Assembly (NCBI RefSeq): GCF_031656915.1
Contig: NZ_CP134227.1
Coordinates: 3,720,001 to 3,784,000, forward strand
Reading direction: 5' to 3'
Length of the DNA stretch: 64,000 nt
DNA from: Nocardioides marmorisolisilvae
Lineage (GTDB): Bacteria > Actinomycetota > Actinomycetes > Propionibacteriales > Nocardioidaceae
Shown piece after piece: positions 15,333 through 23,909 of this stretch (positions within the stretch are counted from its first letter, which is position 1; each line of letters opens with the position of its first letter). The notes under the pieces are model-generated. The model saw only the letters and a program-made list of their open reading frames with translations, searched no databases and was not told the DNA's origin. The position numbers were made by a program, and so were the translations under genes.

Positions 15333-18227
15333 CTACCTTCCCGTGCGCAGAATCGCGGCCCGGTGGGCGAAGAAGTACTCCATCGCGGGCAGCACCACCC
15401 GGCCGGAGGTGGTGACGCCCTCGCCACCACCACGCACGAAGCCAGTGGCCACAATGTCGGGTCGGTGCAACGGAGCGGCGGCGGTGAACCACGAGTCGGT
15501 GCCACCGCTGGGTGCGGCCGGATCCTGCGCCGAGCCGGTCTTTCCGCCGGCGGCGACCGGGAGCGCGGCCAGGATGGATGCCGTGCCACTCGTCGCGGCG
15601 GCCCGCATCCCGGCACGGACGAGGCCGAGCTTGTCGGCGAAGGACAGTGGATGCGCGCCCGGCATCGGCAGCCGCGTGAACCCGCTGCCGCTCCGATAGG
15701 AGAGGCCGAGGTGCGGCGTCACGAGCGCGCCGGTGGTGACGCCCGCGGTCCACAGGGCGTCCTGCAGGGGAGTGACGTCGAGGTAGCCCTGACCGATCCC
15801 GAGGACCACGGTCGAGCCCGGGTACCAGGTGCCGCCGGCCTTCGCCACGCTGCTCGGCGTACCCAGGAAGCCGCTGGACTCCCCGGGCAGGTCGATGCCG
15901 GTGGCGGCGCCCACGCCGAGTTGGCGTGCGGTGGTGATGATCGGCTGCGGGCCCATCGCCCAGGCGAGCTGGTAGAAGTACACGTCGTTCGACCACGCCA
16001 GCGCCTGCACGAGGTTCTGCGGCGGCAGCACCATCCAGTTGTGGAAGGTGTGATCGCCCAGTGTCCAGGAGCCGCCGGTCGGGATCACCTCCTCCGGTTG
16101 GATCGCCGGATGCTTGAGATCCGCCGAGGCGACCACGAGCTTGAAGGTCGAGCCGGGTGGCGCCACCACCTGAGTGACGTGCTCCAGCACCGGGTTGCCC
16201 TGCTGTTTCGACAGTGTCGCGAGGGCGCGCTGGTGCACCGGCGGGCCGAACACGTTGTCGTCGTACGACGGCAGGCTGGCCATCGCATAGACCTGACCGT
16301 TCTTGGGATTCATCACCACGGCGCCGCCCAGGTCGCCGCGCGGCTGGCCAGGCTCGCCCCTCAGGGCGCTGGCCAGCTGCCGGGTGAGCTCGCGCTGGAG
16401 GCCGAGGTCGAGCGTCAGTCGCAGACGACTGCCGGGCACCGGCGGGGTGGAGGGCCCCATCGCGACCGGCCGTCCCGCCGGATCGACGTACACGCACTGC
16501 CTGCCGTCCCGACCGCGCAGGATCGGGTCGTAGGTCTCCTCCAATCCGGTTCGGCCGACGATCGCACCGGAGGGCAGGTCAGGCCAGCGCTTGACGTCTG
16601 CGGGCGTTGCCACTCCCGTCCAGCCCAGGACCGGACCGAGCAGCGCGCCCTCGGGATACACCCGCCGGGTCGTCGGCGCGAGGAACACGCCAGCCAGATG
16701 GGCTGCTCGTACCCGGGCCGCCGTCGCTGGCGGCAGTGTGGCGACGACCACCGTCAGTCCGTGCGCCCGGTGCAGCTGCCGGACGACCGCGGTCCGGCTG
16801 CGCGCGGTGAGGGCGGCCAAGGTGCGGACCTGGGCCGATCGCACCAGCGCGGGCACGGCGTCCACCTGCTCCTGGCGTACATCGATGGCAAGCGGGGCGC
16901 CGTGCCGGTCGGTGATCTCGCCGCGGGGCGCGGGGATCCGCACGCATCGCATCATCTGGGTCAGGCCCGCGCGCCTGAGCTGGGGGCCGTGATCGGCCTG
17001 CAGGTTCCATGCGAAACCGGTCATCGCCATCAGGCAGCCGGTCACCAGCAGCGCGGCCGGGCCGAGCAGCCGGGGCAGCTGAGGCATCTGCCGGTGCCAC
17101 AGCCGGTGCTTCTCGCCCTCGGCGCGCAGCCCGAGCACCAGTCCCAGGGTGGCGATGTGCACCGCGGCCGCCGTACCTCCGTAGCTGAGCAGCGGGAAGG
17201 GAACACCTGCGGTCGGGATCAGCCCAAGGTTTCCCGCGACTGAGACGACCACCTCGATGCCCACCAGCGCCGCAAAGCCCCCGGCGGTCAACCCTGCGGT
17301 CCGCGTGCGGGCGTGCCGAGCCGACAGCACGACGCGCCAGATCAGCACTGCCGCAGCCAGCACGGCCACGACGCCCGCGATCATGCCGTGCTGTTCGACC
17401 AGGCTGGCGAAGGCGAGGTCGGTCTCGCGGTCGGGCAGGTACTCGGAGACGAGCGCATGCAAGTGTCCGGCTCCGTGGCCGGTCAACCCACCCCAGGCCA
17501 GCGCGATGTGCATCTGCAGGATCGCCCAGCCCGGGCCGTTGGCGCTGGTCGACCCGCTGAGGAACGCATGGAGCCGATCCGCCTGGTAGGGACGCAGCAG
17601 GTGCTCGCCAAGCGGGGCAGCGAGGGCGGCGACGAGGACAAAGCCGCCGAGCACGCGCAGCGGAATGCGACCGATCACCAGCATCGCCACCGTGACCCCG
17701 CAGAGAACGGCCGCAGTCGACAGGTCGGGCTCGTTGACCACGAGCCCGATCGGTATGACTGAGACGACGAGCGCTGCCCCGAGCCGTCGTCGCCAGCCCC
17801 GCTCGGTGGCCAGCACCTGGGCCAGCACGAGCAGCATCCCGAGCTTGGCCAGCTCCGAGGGCTGCACGGTCAGCGAGTCGAGGGCGAGCCAGCGCCGCGC
17901 GCCGTTGACCGACTCACCCACGGCGACCACGGCCAGCAGCAGCACCACACTGACCAGGTAGCAGCTCCAGCCCAGCCACCGAAGGCCGTCCGCCCGCAGG
18001 CGTCGTAGCCAACAGAACAGCGCTACGCCGGCGAGGTCGACTGCGACCTGGTGATAGAGGATCGAACGGTCACCGAGCGACTGGAGGTTGAGCAGACCGA
18101 GGCCGACGAGGACGGCAACCGCCAGTACGGCGGGTACGTCGGGTGCTGCCCTCGGCCGGTGCACGAGCCTGTCCAGCCCGGCGTGTGCCCGGGGCGGCCC
18201 GCTCAATCCACGCTCGACGCTCAGCAC
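15333..18227 (-). CDS. SEDS (RodA/FtsW) glycosyltransferase fused to a PBP2-like transpeptidase
   Basis: One uninterrupted 964-residue frame. Residues ~30-370 are a multi-pass SEDS protein with GESVNGARRWL, QPSELAKLG, the PDRETDLAF loop (Asp270 as candidate catalytic acid) and PFPLLSYGG. Residues ~388-408 are a further TM helix. Then comes a class B PBP: APRGEITDRHGAPLA (dimerisation domain start) and a transpeptidase with S693-T-F-K696, S746-N-D ending in DVYFYQ, and K896-T-G. The S-x-D...YFYQ form is PBP2-like, so this is a RodA-PBP2 rather than FtsW-PBP3 pair. It should polymerise and crosslink peptidoglycan in one chain. The GTG start at 18227 is six bases after the upstream gene's stop. 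Confidence 0.92.
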   Translation of the reverse strand: MLSVERGLSGPPRAHAGLDRLVHRPRAAPDVPAVLAVAVLVGLGLLNLQSLGDRSILYHQVAVDLAGVALFCWLRRLRADGLRWLGWSCYLVSVVLLLAVVAVGESVNGARRWLALDSLTVQPSELAKLGMLLVLAQVLATERGWRRRLGAALVVSVIPIGLVVNEPDLSTAAVLCGVTVAMLVIGRIPLRVLGGFVLVAALAAPLGEHLLRPYQADRLHAFLSGSTSANGPGWAILQMHIALAWGGLTGHGAGHLHALVSEYLPDRETDLAFASLVEQHGMIAGVVAVLAAAVLIWRVVLSARHARTRTAGLTAGGFAALVGIEVVVSVAGNLGLIPTAGVPFPLLSYGGTAAAVHIATLGLVLGLRAEGEKHRLWHRQMPQLPRLLGPAALLVTGCLMAMTGFAWNLQADHGPQLRRAGLTQMMRCVRIPAPRGEITDRHGAPLAIDVRQEQVDAVPALVRSAQVRTLAALTARSRTAVVRQLHRAHGLTVVVATLPPATAARVRAAHLAGVFLAPTTRRVYPEGALLGPVLGWTGVATPADVKRWPDLPSGAIVGRTGLEETYDPILRGRDGRQCVYVDPAGRPVAMGPSTPPVPGSRLRLTLDLGLQRELTRQLASALRGEPGQPRGDLGGAVVMNPKNGQVYAMASLPSYDDNVFGPPVHQRALATLSKQQGNPVLEHVTQVVAPPGSTFKLVVASADLKHPAIQPEEVIPTGGSWTLGDHTFHNWMVLPPQNLVQALAWSNDVYFYQLAWAMGPQPIITTARQLGVGAATGIDLPGESSGFLGTPSSVAKAGGTWYPGSTVVLGIGQGYLDVTPLQDALWTAGVTTGALVTPHLGLSYRSGSGFTRLPMPGAHPLSFADKLGLVRAGMRAAATSGTASILAALPVAAGGKTGSAQDPAAPSGGTDSWFTAAAPLHRPDIVATGFVRGGGEGVTTSGRVVLPAMEYFFAHRAAILRTGR

Positions 18228-18233
18228 GGGGGC

Positions 18234-19553
18234 TCACCGCGACCGTCCGCAGTGCGCGGGTCCGGCCGGCACCAGCACCGGCGGTGACTGGGTACGTGCC
18301 GGACTCGTCGTCTCGGCGACCAGCGCCAAGGAGTGCGCGTGCGGCAGCGACACGCTCGTCGGGGCGAAGACCCTGGTCCAGCCGGGGTCGGGTGCCATGG
18401 TCGTCGCCGGGACCCAGCGGGCAGTACCACGACAACGGTTCACGATGCCGATCCGCCAGCGCACGACCTCGCCGGCGACGGCGGGCTGCAGCAGCACGGT
18501 GACCTGGATCGGACACGCCATGCCCGGTGCGCAGGTGGCCAGCTGCTTGACAGTCGTCCCGGTGACCGCGCCGGCCGACGCCGGGGCGAAGGTCCGCAAC
18601 GGTCGCGGTGTCTTCGCCGCCCTGCGAGGCACGACCGTGGGCTGGGACGGGGTCGGCGAGGGCGGGGTGACCGCTGTCGAGGCGGCCGAGTCGCCACGCA
18701 ACCGGGCAAGCTGCCCGCCGGGCCCCAGCACGATCGCCGCCGCGACCACGAGCATCAGCGCGGCGAGGGTGACGAGCAGCCTGCGCCGGGTGCGGTGACG
18801 CAGCCCCTTCCAGCCGCGGCGGCGCCAGGGCTGGGCGCGCAGCGTGACCATCGGATCGGCCAGGTGTCCCGGTGCGGTCTGGGTCGGGTAGGGCGACCGA
18901 TGGGGAGGGTCGATGCGGCCGAACGCGCGGACCAGCGCGGACAGCTCGTGGCGAAGCCGCTCGGCGTCGGCGGCGCCGCTGCCCTGCTGGAGAGCGAGGG
19001 CCGCGCGCAGTCGATGCGCCGCGGTGGCCGACTCGAACAGCTCCTCCTCGGCGATCCCTTCCAGGGTGCGCAGCAGCAACGCAGCCTCGGCGGGGCGACG
19101 TGCCATCCCGCTGCGGGTGTTGCCCAGCAGGAGCTCCGCCACTCCCCGGGCTGCGGCAAGGTCTGCCTCCGGTGAGGACGATGCGGGCGTTGTCTCGGCC
19201 GCCCAGTCCACCTCACCATCCCCGGAGACCGTGAGGGTCTCGGCCGAGGGCACCGGCCCGCGGCCGTTGTGCGCGTGCCGGCTGGCCAACAGCCCGAATA
19301 TCTCGGCGGCCAGGAAGACCGCTTGGTACGGCGTGAGCACTGCCACCCGAAGCAGCTGGCCGAGGCGTACGACGGGCACCGGCGGTCCGGCCGGTTCCTC
19401 GGTGAGCCGGGTCTGCTGCACCGGCAGCACGAAACCGTCTGCGAGCCCACCCTGCGGAGGTGGGAGAACCTCGTGCGCCACGCGATCACCAGCCTCAGAA
19501 ACCGACAACCGAACCAGTCGCCTGGCCGAGAGTGCGCACCAAGGGGCGACCAC
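18234..19553 (-). CDS. Single-pass membrane protein of unknown function, upstream of the SEDS-PBP fusion
   Basis: 439 residues; I do not recognise the family. The cytoplasmic N-terminal part (~1-270) is helical and charged. It contains LTPYQAVFLAAEIFGLLASR and an ALLLRTLEGIAEEELFESAT segment. An arginine-rich stretch (RRRGWKGLRHRTRRR) precedes one TM helix (LLVTLAALMLVVAAAIVLGP, ~280-300). Then come a Pro/Ser/Thr linker and an outside domain with four cysteines (TCAPGMACPIQVTVLLQPAV, VNRCRGTARW, HCGRSR). The end is six bases before the SEDS-PBP start, so the two are co-transcribed and may work together. The start is uncertain. Confidence 0.6.
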   Translation of the reverse strand: MVAPWCALSARRLVRLSVSEAGDRVAHEVLPPPQGGLADGFVLPVQQTRLTEEPAGPPVPVVRLGQLLRVAVLTPYQAVFLAAEIFGLLASRHAHNGRGPVPSAETLTVSGDGEVDWAAETTPASSSPEADLAAARGVAELLLGNTRSGMARRPAEAALLLRTLEGIAEEELFESATAAHRLRAALALQQGSGAADAERLRHELSALVRAFGRIDPPHRSPYPTQTAPGHLADPMVTLRAQPWRRRGWKGLRHRTRRRLLVTLAALMLVVAAAIVLGPGGQLARLRGDSAASTAVTPPSPTPSQPTVVPRRAAKTPRPLRTFAPASAGAVTGTTVKQLATCAPGMACPIQVTVLLQPAVAGEVVRWRIGIVNRCRGTARWVPATTMAPDPGWTRVFAPTSVSLPHAHSLALVAETTSPARTQSPPVLVPAGPAHCGRSR

Positions 19554-19654
19554 CTTTCAGTGTGGCGCGGTCGGCCCCGGCAGCCAAGACGTCGCTGCCC
19601 GCTGTGGGAGAACTCCGGGTCGGATCGGCCGGCCGGCGGCGATGGTGCTCTCCC

Positions 19655-20425
19655 TCAGGAGGTGCGGATCGTCAGGGTCTGCGACAGCGTGCCGAGGGCA
19701 CCCCGCTCGTCATGCAGGACGCTGCTGGTCACGCCGAGGCCGGACGGCCCGAACGAGACGGTGGCGTCGAAGCCGACCCAGCCGGCGACCGGCTCACGGA
19801 TCAGGTGGGCGGTGAGGTCGAGGTTCGGGAACGCGACCTCGCGCGGGTCGGCGCGCACCGTCATGCCGTTGACGATGTCGAACAGCCCGGTCGCTCGAGC
19901 AAGGTTGCTCACCGGCTCGTCATCGACGAGCGGCACGTCCGTATGCGCCCAGATCACCGCCCGACCGGGTTCGGCCTGCTGCCGGCGTACCTCTGCGGAG
20001 GCGATGAAGCCGCCGGGCCAGACGGTGGTCGGGTCCCAGGCCGGCAGCCGGTCGGGCGGCGGTACGGCGGCCAGCTGGGTGCCGGCGATGGCGGCGGTGT
20101 CGTTGGCGCGCATGAGCCACGCGCGCAGGGTCACCACCGTGCGATGCGCCTGGCTGAGCGTTGCCTCGACCAGCTCGATGCTTCGGCCGGGGCGCAGGAC
20201 GCGCACGGCGGTGCCGACCTCGGCCATGGCCACGGTGCCCCAGATGTCGAAGGACAGCCGGGCCACGACGAGCCCGTCGTCGCGACGCGCGGCCAGGTCC
20301 CGTTCGAGGACGTGGACGAGCAGCCCCAGCGCGGGTGCGATGTGCTGCTCGTCGGGGTTCCATGCCCCGCTGACATGGTCGGTGGGGTGGTAGGTCGCGG
20401 GGCCGGTGCGGCGGAAGTAGGCCAC
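19655..20425 (-). CDS. TesB-like acyl-CoA thioesterase family protein
   Basis: 256 residues with a double-hotdog pattern: DHVSGAWNPDEQHIAPALGL near the N-terminus, LSFDIWGTVAMAEVGTAVRV, LVEATLSQAHRTVVTLRAWL and the second half VAGWVGFDATVSFGPSGLGV ending SVLHDERGALGTLSQTLTIR. This is the actinobacterial thioesterase-family layout with the active-site Asp/Gln region in the second hotdog. It would hydrolyse acyl-CoAs. It lies 106 bp downstream of the lipase on the same strand, so it may be the end of the AraC-MBL-SDR-lipase unit. Confidence 0.75.
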   Translation of the reverse strand: MAYFRRTGPATYHPTDHVSGAWNPDEQHIAPALGLLVHVLERDLAARRDDGLVVARLSFDIWGTVAMAEVGTAVRVLRPGRSIELVEATLSQAHRTVVTLRAWLMRANDTAAIAGTQLAAVPPPDRLPAWDPTTVWPGGFIASAEVRRQQAEPGRAVIWAHTDVPLVDDEPVSNLARATGLFDIVNGMTVRADPREVAFPNLDLTAHLIREPVAGWVGFDATVSFGPSGLGVTSSVLHDERGALGTLSQTLTIRTS

Positions 20426-20531
20426 GAGAAGCGCTCTCCTGTCAGCGGGTGATGACGGTCGGCAGCGAGCTCAGTGTCCGATCAAGGGACCGGTGGCTGC
20501 TCCGGTCATCGTTCCACCCTGGCACGCCGCC

Positions 20532-21887
20532 TCAGGAGCGACCGCCGGGGGACGCGGGTCCGGCTGGGTCATCGTGGTGGGACGACTGGCCGGCACGCCC
20601 GAAGATCACCCGTGTCGCCGCGCGCAGCATGCGGGCATATCCCGGCCACGACCGCGGGGACAGCGCAGGGGAGGTGACCCTGCGGGTGTGGGTGGTTGGC
20701 TCCTCGACGCCGGCGAACCGATCCTCGAGCCAGCCGAGCATCGCCGGCATGGCGAGGACCATGAGCGTGATGTGCCCGCTGAGTCGGTCCCGTAGGTAGC
20801 TGACCCTTGCGCCACCCTCGACGTACGTGGCGACCAGGGTGTCGATGTCTCGGACGTCGATGATCTGGTCATGGGTGGCCTGGACGACCAGCAGGGGGCA
20901 CTGCGGGGTCTCGACGCCGAGGCGGAGGTCATCGAAGACCGCGAGGACCTCGGGCTCGGCGAGGACGTCGGCCAGTGGCGACTCGAGGAAGTCGTCGAAG
21001 TCGTCGAACGCGTAGCGCACCACGGCGCCGACCGTGGTCATCTGCTGGAGTGCCTCGAGCCTTCGGATGCCGGCCGCGGTGGCATGCCGGCGGAGTGTCT
21101 CGGCGAGCCCGGGATAGGCATGCCGGAGCCCCGAGACCACCAGGGCGGGCAGGCCCGCGTTGAGGCCGCCGTTCAACTTGATGAAGGCTTCTGCAGGATC
21201 GCCGACAGGTGAGCCGAGCACGGCGCCGACCAGTGGGAGCTCGGCTGCGTAGTGCGGGGCCATCTCCACCGCCCACGCGGATGCCATGCCGCCGCCCGAG
21301 TAGCCGAACAGACCGACCGGGGTCGTGGGTCCCAGCCCGAGCGGTGGGAAGGCCATGGCAGCGCGGATCCCGTCGAGGACCCGATAGCCGGGCTCCCGCG
21401 GGGCGGCGAAGTACCCGTGTCGGCCCTCGTGGTCGCTCATCGTGACGACGAACCCGCGATCGAGCAGTCCGCCGATCAGCATCAGCTCGAGCTGCGGCAG
21501 CGCGCCCCATGCCCGGGCGCCCAGACGCAGGGCATAGGAGGGGAAGCATCGGTCGGACACGGCGTCGATCGCGCACTGGTAGGCGACCAGGCGCTGCGGC
21601 CCCGCCGGGTCCTGGGAGTGCGGCACCACCACGGTGGTGACGGCGACCTCGGGTGCATCGTCGAGGTCGGTGCTGCGGTAGGCCAGCTGCCACGCATCGA
21701 GGCCACGCTGGGTCACCAGGCCGAGGAAGGCGAGCCGGACCTGCCGGCTGCGGATCACCGTCCCGGGGCTCAGGCTCGCCAGTCCGTCCGGGGCGTCGAA
21801 GAACGGGTCCGCCTCCGCGCGCAGCGGGCGTCGGATCGCCCGGTCGTCGCGGTGCGGCGCCGACCATGCGGACGCTGCCTCGGTCAC
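20532..21887 (-). CDS. Secretory-lipase-family alpha/beta hydrolase
   Basis: 451 residues. The family pattern (LIP/triacylglycerol lipase) is seen in DPFFDAPDGLASLSPGTVIR, LPQLELMLIGGLLDRGFVVT, DHEGRHGYFAAPREPGYRVL, the nucleophile elbow GLFGYSGGGMASAW (Ser), LLVVQATHDQIIDV (Asp) and LRDRLSGHITLM (His). No convincing signal peptide is present despite the family name, so it may act inside the cell. GTG 21887 overlaps the SDR stop by four bases, giving coupled translation. Probable substrates are acylglycerols or other carboxyl esters. Confidence 0.85.
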   Translation of the reverse strand: MTEAASAWSAPHRDDRAIRRPLRAEADPFFDAPDGLASLSPGTVIRSRQVRLAFLGLVTQRGLDAWQLAYRSTDLDDAPEVAVTTVVVPHSQDPAGPQRLVAYQCAIDAVSDRCFPSYALRLGARAWGALPQLELMLIGGLLDRGFVVTMSDHEGRHGYFAAPREPGYRVLDGIRAAMAFPPLGLGPTTPVGLFGYSGGGMASAWAVEMAPHYAAELPLVGAVLGSPVGDPAEAFIKLNGGLNAGLPALVVSGLRHAYPGLAETLRRHATAAGIRRLEALQQMTTVGAVVRYAFDDFDDFLESPLADVLAEPEVLAVFDDLRLGVETPQCPLLVVQATHDQIIDVRDIDTLVATYVEGGARVSYLRDRLSGHITLMVLAMPAMLGWLEDRFAGVEEPTTHTRRVTSPALSPRSWPGYARMLRAATRVIFGRAGQSSHHDDPAGPASPGGRS

Positions 21888-22711
21888 GACGTCCCGCTGC
21901 GTGTCGAGAGCCTTCGTTGAGTACGCCGGCCGTGCGCGAGGACGAGTGGCACACCGGCCAGCCCCAGCCGGGGAGCAGCGTCCGCGATCCGCGCCAAGAC
22001 GCCTCTCCAGGCCGGGACGGCGGTCACCAGGCGTGGCTTGTCGAGCACCCGGCCCACCGCGGTGACGACGTCCTCGGGTTGCAGCAGCTTGCCCGAGAAC
22101 GACATGGCCGAGGCGGGGTCGGCGAGCTTGTCGTGGAGCATCGGTGTCCAGATGCCGTCCGGGCAGACACAGGAGATGGTGACGTCCTTGATGCCGGCGA
22201 GCCGGAGGTCGGCCATGGTGCTCAGGCTGAAGCCCAGCGCTGCGTGCTTGGATGCGGCGTAGACCGCCTCGCCCGCGACCGCTGTCAGCCCGGCCAGGGA
22301 CACGATGTTGACGATGTGACCTCCGCCCGTCCCACGCATCGCGTCGACGGCAGCGATGGTCCCGTTGATCGTGCCCAGGGCGTTGACCTCGATCATCAGC
22401 CGGCGGCTGCGCTCCTCCTGGTCCCACGCGGCGCCGGTCATCAGCACTCCGGCGTTGTTCACCCACACGTCGAGTCGGCCCGCCCGATCCAGGATGGCGT
22501 CGCGGGCCTCCTCGACCTGGGCATGGTCCCGGACGTCGACGGCACGTGCTGTGGCGGCATCGCCGAGCTCATTGGCGGTCGCCTCGGCGGTGATGGGGTC
22601 GACGTCGGTGACGAGCACCTGGTGTCCGCGCTCGACCAGGAGGGCGGCGATGAGCTTGCCCAGACCGCGCCCGGCACCGGTGACGACGGCGCCCCCACGG
22701 GCGGCGGTCAA
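21884..22711 (-). CDS. Short-chain dehydrogenase/reductase
   Basis: 275 residues from TTG 22711, which overlaps the metallo-hydrolase stop (TTGA) and puts the dinucleotide loop at its normal place (GGAVVTGAGRGLGK near residue 10). NNAG appears in VWVNNAGVLM. The catalytic Ser and Tyr-x3-Lys are in NIVSLAGLTAVAGEAVYAAS followed by KHAALGF. It is a classical SDR oxidising or reducing a carbonyl/alcohol with NAD(P). The frame stays open upstream inside the neighbouring gene. A C-terminal basic tail (GRRTQRRLSTRSG) suggests membrane association, as in other lipid-linked SDRs (inference). Confidence 0.85.
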   Translation of the reverse strand: MTAARGGAVVTGAGRGLGKLIAALLVERGHQVLVTDVDPITAEATANELGDAATARAVDVRDHAQVEEARDAILDRAGRLDVWVNNAGVLMTGAAWDQEERSRRLMIEVNALGTINGTIAAVDAMRGTGGGHIVNIVSLAGLTAVAGEAVYAASKHAALGFSLSTMADLRLAGIKDVTISCVCPDGIWTPMLHDKLADPASAMSFSGKLLQPEDVVTAVGRVLDKPRLVTAVPAWRGVLARIADAAPRLGLAGVPLVLAHGRRTQRRLSTRSGTS

Positions 22712-23844
22712 CGTCGGCCGGCCCGGATCGTGCCGTACTCGATCCCGCCGTGGAGGTAGGTCGGCACCACGGGCCAGAACCGCTTCCACGGCACAAGCTC
22801 GGTCGACGGCAGGATCTGCAGCCACCGCGGATCGGCCGTGCAGGGGTCCGCGAGGGTCTTCTCCTTGACCATGGAGTCGTACTGGTCCAGCGAGTCCTCG
22901 AGGGTGTTGGCGTTCGGGCAGATCTCCCGGCCGAGCTGCTCGTGGTATCTGCGCACCCCGGGGATCTTGGACAGCTCGGGTTGCCAGTTGTCCAGGGAGA
23001 TGCCGTTCTCCGAGGACACCCAGACACCATCAGGGGTGTTGATCACCAGCGAGTGGTTGCCGTCGGTGTGGCCCGGCGTCCACAGCAGGGCGACGCCCGG
23101 CCCGAGCTCGATGTCGCCGTCGAACGTCACGAACTTGTCCGGATCCACCCCGCCGAGCCCGCCCTCGACGTACCACGCCCACTGCATCGGGTGCAGCGAC
23201 TGGAGCGTCGCCAGCTCCCGGCTGTGGACGAGCATCCGCGCATCGCCGAACAGCGGGGTGCGCGGTGCGGTCTCGCCCTCGATGACCTCGGACGAGCCGA
23301 GGATCATCCGGGGGTCCTGCACGTGCAGGTGGTCGAACGTGCAGTAGTCGATGTCGTCGGGGGAGAGGCCGAGCTTCTCGAGCACCGTGTCGGGCTCGTT
23401 GAAGTACTTCAGCACGACCTTCTCCATGAGCCTGCCTCCGGGCACCTTCCCGATGAGGGCCTGGAGGTTCCGGTAGAACGGCGCCTCAGCGGATCCGGCC
23501 GGCACCGTGGGCTCGAAGACGAGCGTGCGCGGCGTGCCGTTCCAGTCGTCGTACTGCACCACGATCATCCGGTTGATCATCGAGATCAACGGCAGGGTGG
23601 GCACCGACACCGCGTCGTGGAAGGCGTAGTTGACCGGGTACGGCGCCGCCGCGATGTCCACCGACCTCACCGCGTCGACCGTGCCCTGCTCCTTGAACCG
23701 CGTCTTGTACGCCGCTGCCGCCTCGCGCACGGCCCGCAGCCGGTCGCCTCGGGGCCACACGTCGTGCACGCCGTCGAACTCGGGTATCGATCGGATCCCG
23801 AGCTCCGTGAGGTCTGTTCGGGTCCGCTCTGCCTGCTGCACCAT
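22708..23844 (-). CDS. Metallo-beta-lactamase-fold hydrolase with variant metal motif
   Basis: 378 residues from ATG 23844 with AAGGAGGAG upstream. The fold is indicated by CTFDHLHVQDPRMI, LLWTPGHTDGNHSLVINT and FDGDIELGPGVA, similar to lactonase-like MBL enzymes. The usual H-x-H-x-D-H reads H-L-H-V-Q-D, so the Asp and third His positions are changed. The PGHTDGNHS loop is kept. The substrate is unknown; the neighbours (lipase, SDR, thioesterase) suggest an ester or lactone. It is the first structural gene after the AraC regulator, 65 bp away on the same strand. Confidence 0.8.
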   Translation of the reverse strand: MVQQAERTRTDLTELGIRSIPEFDGVHDVWPRGDRLRAVREAAAAYKTRFKEQGTVDAVRSVDIAAAPYPVNYAFHDAVSVPTLPLISMINRMIVVQYDDWNGTPRTLVFEPTVPAGSAEAPFYRNLQALIGKVPGGRLMEKVVLKYFNEPDTVLEKLGLSPDDIDYCTFDHLHVQDPRMILGSSEVIEGETAPRTPLFGDARMLVHSRELATLQSLHPMQWAWYVEGGLGGVDPDKFVTFDGDIELGPGVALLWTPGHTDGNHSLVINTPDGVWVSSENGISLDNWQPELSKIPGVRRYHEQLGREICPNANTLEDSLDQYDSMVKEKTLADPCTADPRWLQILPSTELVPWKRFWPVVPTYLHGGIEYGTIRAGRR

Positions 23845-23909
23845 GAGTGCGCTCCTCCTTGGGTCTGCCCCGGATCGATACTGCGTGTCGAACGCGGCAG
23901 AAACTTGTT

